Part shown: positions 9,012-15,383 of the stretch, one piece after another
Layout: every line of letters starts with the position of its first letter
Numbering within the stretch: position 1 is the stretch's first letter
The notes under the pieces: model-generated
Databases searched by the model: none
Seen by the model: only the letters and a program-made list of their open reading frames with translations
What the model was told of the DNA's origin: nothing
Source: Monoraphidium neglectum
Taxonomy: Eukaryota > Chlorophyta > Chlorophyceae > Sphaeropleales > Selenastraceae
Length of the DNA: 15,383 bases
Direction: 5' to 3'
Assembly (NCBI RefSeq): GCF_000611645.1
Contig: NW_014012364.1
Location: 1 to 15,383, forward strand
Position numbers and translations under genes: made by a program

Positions 9012-10022
9012 TGAAAAAAAGCAATGTGAGTCCGACTGCAGTCCCTTGCCCCCACTTGCCTCGTCAAGCACACGCAGATGCATCAGGCGCTGTGACCGAC
9101 TCGGGCCACCCGCTCACTGGGCCACTCTCTCAGGCCGCAAAGTGCACGGGCTGCCCGCAGAGCCTTGGTCCCGTCTCTCACATCTCATTTTAAGTCTTCT
9201 ACTGCCCCGTAAGCATTTGTTGAGCCACATTCGCACGCACAGCCATGCACACCAGCACATGACGCATTCGCACGAGCGCAATGCATGCAGCTCTCTCCAA
9301 GTGAATATTTGCTTGAGCTTGTCGTTGTTGTCAGGATTTATGTCGGAGGCTGAGGTATCTGAAGGCATATGGGGACGGTAGCTCAGCGCCATCGGATTGT
9401 TGGCATTTCTCCCCCTGTGAGACATGGGTTTTTTTCCACCTCACCATTGCCAGTGATGTCATGCGCTCGGCAGCTGCATTATTGCATCGGAATGCTGCTG
9501 CAACTACAGGAACTTGAAGAAAGCGCCCAGAAAACATCCATCTGACAAGGCATAAGAGGCACTTGTCCACTTGTGCAAGGTCCATGTGATCGGCACACGT
9601 CAGCGTCAGTCACCCTGGTGTGAGCCACGTGCAGCCGCCCGCAAACTCTGTTATGAGGCTTTGTAAGATCTTCACCTTCTATCAAATTTGCTGCCTCGTT
9701 CATCCCATCCTGGGGTTAACGTTATCGTCGTCAAGCTGAAGAGCGCTTTTTTCGCGCCCTTGGGGGCGGTTGACAACTCTCGCATACTTCATGCAATTCA
9801 CCGGCGAATAGTCATTTTTTGTGCAGCTCGTCCCTGGACCTCTCTGTGTGCCACGGGAGCGGGCACCTGGCCCTTTCCGCCGAGGGGTCCGCCCTGGCAT
9901 GCTCCTGTGACAGTGGACGAGGCCTTCCGTGAAGCTCTATCACACAATAACTGAAACATCGACCCCTAATTCTGGCCCGTTGACGCCCCGCACGGGCGTT
10001 TGCCCACCACGCTGGAGCAGCT
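8608..10022. other. intergenic region between lipase and DUF506 genes
   Basis: No supported gene. It contains a CA microsatellite at 8896-9009. Open frames across that repeat are alternating Thr/His or Val/Cys products of the dinucleotide and are not genes. The right end should include the promoter and 5' UTR of the DUF506 gene; an in-frame TGA at 9981-9983 bounds its start. Confidence 0.6.
8896..9009 (+). repeat. alternating purine-pyrimidine tract with (CA)n core
   Basis: A strictly alternating purine-pyrimidine run of 114 nt starts as GTGTGTGCGCGCGC, passes through CACACG-type units and ends in a pure (CA)n block at 8949-9007. Such tracts can adopt Z-DNA under supercoiling and are hypervariable in length. 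It lies between two genes transcribed in the same direction. Confidence 0.95.
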
Positions 10023-12162
10023 ATGCTGCAAGGCTTGAGACGGACGTTCTCGCGGCGAACGGCTACGGGAAGAGCGTTAACGGTAGAGTCAAGCCACCGT
10101 AGCACGACCAGCAGCGAAGGCTCGGGCACCGCACTATTTGCGCTTGAGGAGGCGGCAGAAGGCGCCGCTGTGACGCAGCGTGTCGATGCGACAATCCATG
10201 CGCGCGGCGCGGCCGTTGTACTGACAACGGGCGACGACGAAGGCAGCGGGCATGGGCGCCGTGCGGCGGCGGCGCTGCGGCGTTTCACAGCGTCGGCGGC
10301 GGCGCCGGACCCACGGGCCACCACAGCCTATCAGGTGTCTGTGCTGCTCTCCCTCTCGACCTATTTCGAGCACAAGCTGCAGAGCGACGCCTCCAGCGCC
10401 ATGGCCGCCCTCGTGAGCGCCCGGAGCAGGCCCCGGCCGAGCGGCGGCGGCAGCGGCGCCGGCGGCAGCGGCCCGCCGCCCCTGGCCGACCCGGCCGGCG
10501 GCGCGCCGAGCACGTCCGCCGCGTCCCGCAGTGCCGACGTTGCGCGCGTCGCGCTCGCGCTGTCGCGCCGTGGCTACACGGTGATTGTGCGTCGTGTGCT
10601 GCACTCCAAGACCTACTGGACCAAGTCCTTTGACAATGCCTTCATCGTGGCGCTGGACACCAGCAGCGAAATGGGGGTGGAGTACATAGTGGACCCACAT
10701 TTCAGAGACCTCTTCCGCACTGCCGCCATGAGCCCGCAGTACAGGTACACACGCCGCCGCCGCCGCCCAGCGCCCCGCGTGCCTGCAGTTTGTGCGTTTG
10801 CGGCCGAGTCGCAAACGTGCTGCTGGGGGCTGGCCTCGCCGTCGCAGCAGCGGGATCGTCTCGCTCCCGCCACCCCGTGCAGCTGCGCCCCGACGCCCCC
10901 CTCCTCCCCACGCCCGCGCCCTCCTCTTCTCGCCCCCCAGCGCCGTCTGGGAGGCGCTGCCGCCCGTGTTTGTCGGCATGCCCTGCCAGATGCAGCCCGT
11001 GGTGCAGCTGCTTTGCGAGGAGGTGGAGACCGCCTTCCTTGAGGCAGGCCGCCCCTGCCCGCCATGGAGGGGCTGGGCTGCGACCATCAACCGGTGGATG
11101 TCTGACCAATTCGTGGACATCCAGGTGCCGCCCCAGGGGGCGCCCGAGGCGGAGGTCGCGTCGTTCGTGGCGCGCTGCAGCAGCCCGGCCGGGGGCGCCG
11201 CGCCGGCGCCGGAGTCGTCGCCAGCCTCGTCGGCCGCCCCGGCGTCAGCGGCCGGCCTTTCGGCTGCGTACGGGCGGGGGCCGGGCAGCGCGAGCGGCGT
11301 GGACGGCGCGGCGGCGCTGCGCAGCAGCGGCGGTGGCGGCGGCCGTGTTGTGCAAGGGCTGGCGGCGAGCAGGCCGTCCGACGGTGTGGCCAGCAGCTTC
11401 GCAAGCAGCTGCGGCGTCGCGGCCAGGCGCCAGGTGCAGCAGCCGTTGCGGGCCCAAGTGGGGTTCGACGCGCTGCCGCCGCTGGGGCAGGCGCTGCTGC
11501 CGATCGCGGCCCAGGCGCCGCCGCGGCTCGGCGCGGGCGGGACGGTGTTGCCCGCACAGCGCGCCGCAGCCGCTCAGGGCTGCGCGGCGGCCCCTTCCGA
11601 GACACAGCAAGACTCTGTGAGCACCGGCGCGGCCGCCGCAGCAGCAGCAGCGGCTCTCAGACGCTTTGCCGGCGGCGGCCCCAGCTACCCGTGCGAGCCT
11701 AAAGCGGCGCACGAGCAGAGCCGCTGCGCGAGCGGCGCCGACGCCGCCATTGGCGGCAGCAGCGACGACGACGATGCGTCGATCGTCTACGCGTCGGGCA
11801 GCGCGGGTGGGAGCAGCAGTCCGTTGCGGTTGGATGGCGCGTCGCCCGGGCCGGGCAGCCCCGGGGCGGCCAGCGGGGTGAGCACGCTTTTTGATGAGGA
11901 CGATGAGGATGATGAGGAGGCGGGCGGCGTTGTGCCTAGGCGGCCAGGCGCGTCGGCGTCATGGGCAGAGGGCCGCCGCGCCGCCGCCTGGGGCAGCGGC
12001 GGCTGCGGGCCGGCGGCGGGGGCCGTGGCGGCCCCGCGCGGCCGTGCGCCGGGGCAAAGCGCGCCGCCGCGGCAGGGGCTGCTGGCGGCGCACCTCCAGC
12101 AGGCACAGGCGAACCGCGCGCTGCTGTTCGGCATGCATGCCCCCGTGCCCCGCTGCTTGTAA
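10023..12162 (+). CDS. DUF506 / PDDEXK_6-like family protein, two exons
   Basis: Exons 10023-10744 and 10941-12162 (GT-AG intron, phase 2) give 647 aa. The ATG at 10023 is the first after an in-frame TGA at 9981. The family core (Pfam DUF506, PDDEXK-like, widespread in plants and green algae) spans about residues 170-298: GYTVIVRRV (184-192), EYIVDPHFRDLF (220-231), LPPVFVG (247-253), and PPWRGW with NRWMSDQF (281-298). The splice joins SPQY to AVWEALPP, restoring the conserved order. A Gly/Ser/Pro-rich insert (136-170) interrupts the domain's N-terminal side. Residues 300-647 are low complexity: Ala/Ser/Gly-rich, with an acidic patch at 559-566. Biochemical function is unestablished; some plant members affect root-hair growth. 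Domain call strong; N-terminus could have upstream exons. Confidence 0.86.
10745..10940 (+). other. DUF506 gene intron
   Basis: The donor is GTACAC after AG at 10744; the acceptor has a strong pyrimidine tract and ends CCCCCCAG at 10940. Phase 2; the spliced codon is Ser241. Both flanking sequences match the DUF506 core without gap, so the boundaries are well supported. Confidence 0.88.
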
Positions 12163-13905
12163 GGCGCTGCCTGTGGGCGCCACCATGTGCCCTACCCCTA
12201 CCCACGCTGCCAGCCCTCGCTGGCTAGCACCCAGCAGCGGCCGATTTTGAGCCGCGCCCGGCGCCTTGTTTGCTGCCGATCCACTGCTGTCTCCTCCTTC
12301 TTTGCGTGCGCCGCTGGCATCCAAGCACGTGCCGCCGGCCTGCGCCGGCTTCGTCCCTTGCTGCTGCTGTCGCTGGCGTCAACTCGCCAGAGCGCGCGGG
12401 GCCGCCCCGGCCGGTCGCCACAAACTGCCCCTGACTTGTGCTTTTTTTGTTCGCAACAGTGCCGGCACCTGCGCTCCGCGTCTCGACTGTGCTCACCGTC
12501 GAACTGCGTATTGAATGAGCAGCATGATGCTACCCTACCCCACCACCTCATTCTCACAGCTCCTGTGGCAGCCACGTGCATGCGAGTGGCTCCCCCGCCG
12601 GCCGCACTCAAAAGGGCGTGCCCGTTTCGGCAGCTGCCTCCCGCGCTTGCGCGCTGTGAGCCTTCCCCTGTGCCTGGTGCCGCCCAGCAGGCGGTTTGTC
12701 GATCCTCTCAGCTGCAGCGCTCCCCGGCCTCCTCAGCCCCAGCACGGCACGCGCCCAGCGCCGCACAGTCCCACAATGTTGGCCGTGGCAAGGGCTGACT
12801 CGCAGCATCAATGCTCGCCTTTGTTTGATTTCAGTCGGTCGCACGTCCGATTCGCTTACACACGTGCGCTGCACGCTCCCGGGCGCTTCTGCGCCACAGT
12901 CCCTGGGCGCGGGCGGGGAGCAGCGGCGTGCTTTTGGGCTGCGGTGCAGTCCGCGCCCTTGCCGGCTGATTTTTGATTGCAGACGCCGCTCTGCGAATGT
13001 CGAAGATTGCGGGGGCTTGTCAGCGCCAGATCAGGAATGAGGCCGCTGACCAAGTGCTTCATATCAAGCAGGCACAGCGCAAGAAATGCACTTGTGATAG
13101 ATACAGGTCACCATCATGCATCGGTCCACTTGCCGTTACCATTCCTGGCGCGCCGGCACCGGCGGCCGCAGCCCGCCCCCCTGCCTTTGCGCGCACGGTT
13201 TTTCTTAAACCGTTATGAATAGAACTTGTTCGGCAGGCGCGCCCTTTCACCTTGCCCGCGTGTGGAGATGTGCGCGGTTGCTCGCGCACGCCTGCTCACA
13301 AGCATGCGCAGATGTGGCGCCAAAGCCGCCGACGGCCAGCATGCAGCCACTCGTATAGCTGTGTCCAGGTGCCCGGCCTGCTGTGCTGGCATTCGCGTGC
13401 ACCTGCTTTGGAGTGCTCGCGACGGTGATAGCACTTGGAGCGAACACACAATTCCACCATAGCGCCAGCGACGCTGCAGCCGGCCTGATGCAGGGTGGCT
13501 GTAGGAGTAACAAGCGTACATGATGCAGCTGCTTTGCGGGCTGGGATTGCACACGCATCTGGCAGCTCACCTGGTGATAAGGATTCCAGCCAAGCAATGG
13601 GGCAGGGCTGAGGCCTTGTCGGCAGCATAATGTGCGCAAGCTGTGTTGGTTTAATGATACCCTTGTCGTATACATGGTGCGCCCCAACATGGTGAGCAGC
13701 ACTTGTGTTCAACTGGATGCAGCCAGCCCTCTTGCAGGGGCAGGTCCAGGAGCAACGAGGTGATGCTCCATGCGACATGGGACGGCGCCGGTAGCACGGC
13801 TGCCCCAAGGCTTTTACAGCAACAGTGTTTGGGTGTCCGCAGGGGCACCCAGCAAGTTTTGAATGGCATCGCAAGATGCGCCCAGTGATAGCCTTGGGCT
13901 CGCTT

Positions 13906-13925
13906 GGTGTCCCTGGGGTGACACC
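13906..13925. repeat. short inverted repeat
   Basis: Arms GGTGTC and GACACC flank an 8-nt centre (CCTGGGGT), giving a small potential hairpin. No gene context identifies it as a terminator or operator. Confidence 0.4.
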
Positions 13926-14023
13926 TAGGTTGCGCGTAGCAAAAGCGGCCCTCTCAAAGGGGCACTACGGGCCATGCGCACCCCAATCATAGCAGCACTA
14001 GCAGCAACTCAGCGTTTTGCGTA

Positions 14024-14039
14024 TGCAGGTCGACCTGCA
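14024..14039. repeat. perfect 16-bp palindrome
   Basis: tgcaggtcgacctgca equals its own reverse complement and contains a SalI site (GTCGAC) at its centre; a PstI site (CTGCAG) overlaps its right end. No function is evident. Confidence 0.8.
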
Positions 14040-14565
14040 GCAAGGGCTGCTTGGCTAGCCCTGGCTAAGCCCAAACGTAGGTGAGCATTGCACATGGGCT
14101 CGAGATGGCATCTTGGACATGTGGGGGCGGCCAGGGCTGTGATGCATTGGGAAGTCCAGCACTGCAGCGCCTGTCATATGGTCTGTGCCCGATTGAATGG
14201 ACCCATGTTTCACTGATAAAATGAACACCAGCGACCCCCTGGCGCACCGCAAAGTGCATGTGTCCCCTGAGCAGCCAACCTGCGGCATACGCGCGTAGGA
14301 CAATCCATAGCTATAACCGTGTGCTCTAGGACTCTCAACGACATCAGATCGGGGCGCCGGAGCCGCACGCCAATAAAGGTCCTTGGCGCTCCCGGCAGTC
14401 GCCCAAAAGGTTATTTCCTGTGGCAAACAAGCAACTAGCGTATCGAGCACCGGCTGCCCGCCTGGCTCGGAGCGAGGCGACCGGCCCCCATGTGCGCCGA
14501 CGAGGCGCAGCACGTGATCGACATGGGGTGCAGCTGAGCGGCCCTCCGGGTGCGTGGGACTTCAG

Positions 14566-15079
14566 ATGGCGGCCCCTGGGGAGGTATCCATCTCAACGCA
14601 CACGCAATGGCCCCAGCGCAGCGGCGGCGACAACGAGGACTCAGCGACGGCCGCTGCCGGCCGCGGCGGCAGCCGCCCAGGCCCCTCAGCCGCGCCGCCC
14701 GCCGTCAAGTGGCACAGCGCGCCCGAGGGCGCGACCTACGCGCTCCCCGTCGACTCTGAGCGCAAGGCGACGCGCCTCAAGCTGCTGTCGGCCGCGCGGC
14801 CCCACATGCGCGCGTTCCACGTCTCCACGGTCGCCTTCTTCCTCTGCTTCTTTTCAACGTTTGCGGCGGCGGCGCTGCTGCCAATCCTGCGCGACCAGCT
14901 CAACCTGACGCAGACTGACGTAGGCAACGCCGGCATCGCGTCAGTGTGCGGCGCGATCGGGTCGCGGATCCTCATAGGGTCGCTGACGGACGCGTTTGGC
15001 CCGAGGGCGAGCGCCGCGGCGCTGCTCATGCTGACAGCGCCGGCGGTGTTTGGGCTGGCCTTGGTCACCAACGCGGCAG
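14566..15079 (+). CDS. NRT2/NNP-family nitrate transporter (first exon, 3' truncated by window)
   Basis: ATG 14566 is the first after an in-frame TGA at 14515. Exon 1 encodes 171 complete residues and ends in phase 1 at a GCAG|GTGCGG donor. The product belongs to the major facilitator superfamily and would carry nitrate or nitrite into the cell with protons. Residues 1-50 are a Ser/Gly/Ala/Pro-rich extension. From about 59 the sequence follows the NRT2 pattern: LPVDSERKATRLKLL, then RPHMRAFHVST, TM1 (about 86-106), LNLTQTDVGNAG leading into TM2 (about 120-140), the MFS signature GSLTDAFGPR (138-147), and TM3 (about 150-170). Arg134 in TM2 sits where the family keeps a nitrate-binding arginine. 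The remaining nine or so helices lie beyond the window. A partner NAR2 protein, if needed, is not seen here. Nitrate versus nitrite preference cannot be told. Confidence 0.88.
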
Positions 15080-15383
15080 GTGCGGTGCCATGCCGCGCCG
15101 CATGGCACGCACATGCGCGTGCATGCAGCTGCGTGCAGCCGCGTGCGCGTGCCTGCATGCATGCGCCTTCAACTGCATCCGCACGCGCTTGTGAGAGCGC
15201 ACGGCTGCAGGGCCAGCATGCGCATGCGCGCGGCGCGATTGCGCGTTTGCCAGCGGCCGCTTGGCACAGCCGCCAGCCCAGCCTGGCGCCTGCAGCCAAT
15301 GTCAACGCAGCTCCCCCCCTCGAACCCTCTCCCACACCTCCCCCTCTTGCCTCACTAGGCCCGTTTGCGCCCCAACCCCCCCC
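15080..15383 (+). other. NRT2 intron 1 (incomplete)
   Basis: Starts at donor GTGCGG and runs to the window edge. The frame stays open but the translated text loses all transporter character after Ala171, so it is read as intron. It is rich in alternating purine-pyrimidine GCATGC/GCGTGC units (about 15103-15160) and ends in C-rich pyrimidine tracts. A CACTAG at 15353-15358 is a possible acceptor, but the following bases do not match the family. Confidence 0.7.

Larger units (their letters stand above)
12163..14565. other. 2.4-kb region without a supported gene
   Basis: It follows the DUF506 stop and should start with that gene's 3' UTR. A TGTAA overlaps the stop codon itself (12158-12162), and I see none in the following 1.3 kb. 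Several open frames exist on both strands (12187-12798 plus, 13296-13874 minus, 14055-14513 minus), but none shows domain motifs, and their composition matches shadow frames. It contains an inverted repeat at 13906-13925 and a palindrome at 14024-14039. The right end should hold the NRT2 promoter and 5' UTR. Confidence 0.5.

Noticed and set aside
8746..9381. A 211-codon frame with long Thr-His alternation.
   Set aside because: It is produced by the CA dinucleotide repeat and has no protein features outside it.
10134..11120. A 328-codon minus-strand frame opposite the DUF506 gene.
   Set aside because: It is an antisense shadow of GC-rich coding DNA; the plus strand carries the recognisable DUF506 motifs.
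11087..11712. Pro/Arg/Ala-rich frames on both strands opposite the DUF506 tail.
   Set aside because: These are GC-skew shadows of the low-complexity plus-strand tail.
13296..13874. A 192-codon minus-strand frame in the gene-free region, considered as a transposon relic.
   Set aside because: I see no reverse transcriptase, integrase or transposase motif and no terminal repeats around it.
13880..13945. The hairpin-like segment around 13906-13925, considered as a tRNA or structured RNA.
   Set aside because: The arms are only 6 bp, and there is no cloverleaf, anticodon arm or A/B box arrangement.

Overview
The window looks like nuclear DNA of a green alga (Chlorophyta, possibly a chlorellacean, scenedesmacean or related lineage; genus not resolvable). 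The evidence is very GC-rich coding sequence, many 180-360 nt GT-AG introns, proteins full of Ala/Gly/Ser/Gln low complexity, abundant CAG/CTG and CA microsatellites, TGTAA-type poly(A) signals, and products typical of algae: a glutamate-receptor-like channel, a DUF506 protein and an NRT2-type nitrate transporter. Every gene I can support is on the + strand. There is no sign of bacterial operons, prophage, CRISPR or a recognisable transposon.

Layout. Positions 2-319 are the 3' end of a gene with a Gln-rich stretch and a Cys-rich C-terminal knuckle. Positions 320-1263 are intergenic/UTR. Positions 1264-5666 hold an 11-exon gene that I assembled by matching splice phases to family homology. It encodes a 635-residue ionotropic glutamate-receptor-like (GLR) membrane protein with signal peptide, S1 half of the ligand domain, M1, a long insert, pore/M3 with a YTAN motif, S2 half and M4. 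Its second intron carries a long CTG repeat. Positions 5667-6941 are mostly intergenic and contain one weak candidate exon. Positions 6942-8420 are a class 3 (fungal-type) lipase with a polyglutamine run and a large Ser/Gly insert, followed by a TGTAA signal.

Positions 8421-10022 are intergenic and carry a 114-nt alternating purine-pyrimidine (CA) tract. Positions 10023-12162 are a two-exon DUF506 (PDDEXK-like) protein with a long disordered tail. Positions 12163-14565 hold no supported gene. Positions 14566-15079 are the first exon of an NRT2/NNP-family nitrate transporter, whose intron runs off the window.

The genes do not form an obvious pathway. The GLR and NRT2 proteins would be membrane proteins, the lipase a lipid hydrolase, and the DUF506 protein a plant-lineage protein of unknown biochemistry. 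The least ordinary items are the compact GLR with a divergent ligand site, the expanded triplet repeat in its intron, and the lipase whose catalytic Asp and His are pushed apart by low-complexity sequence.
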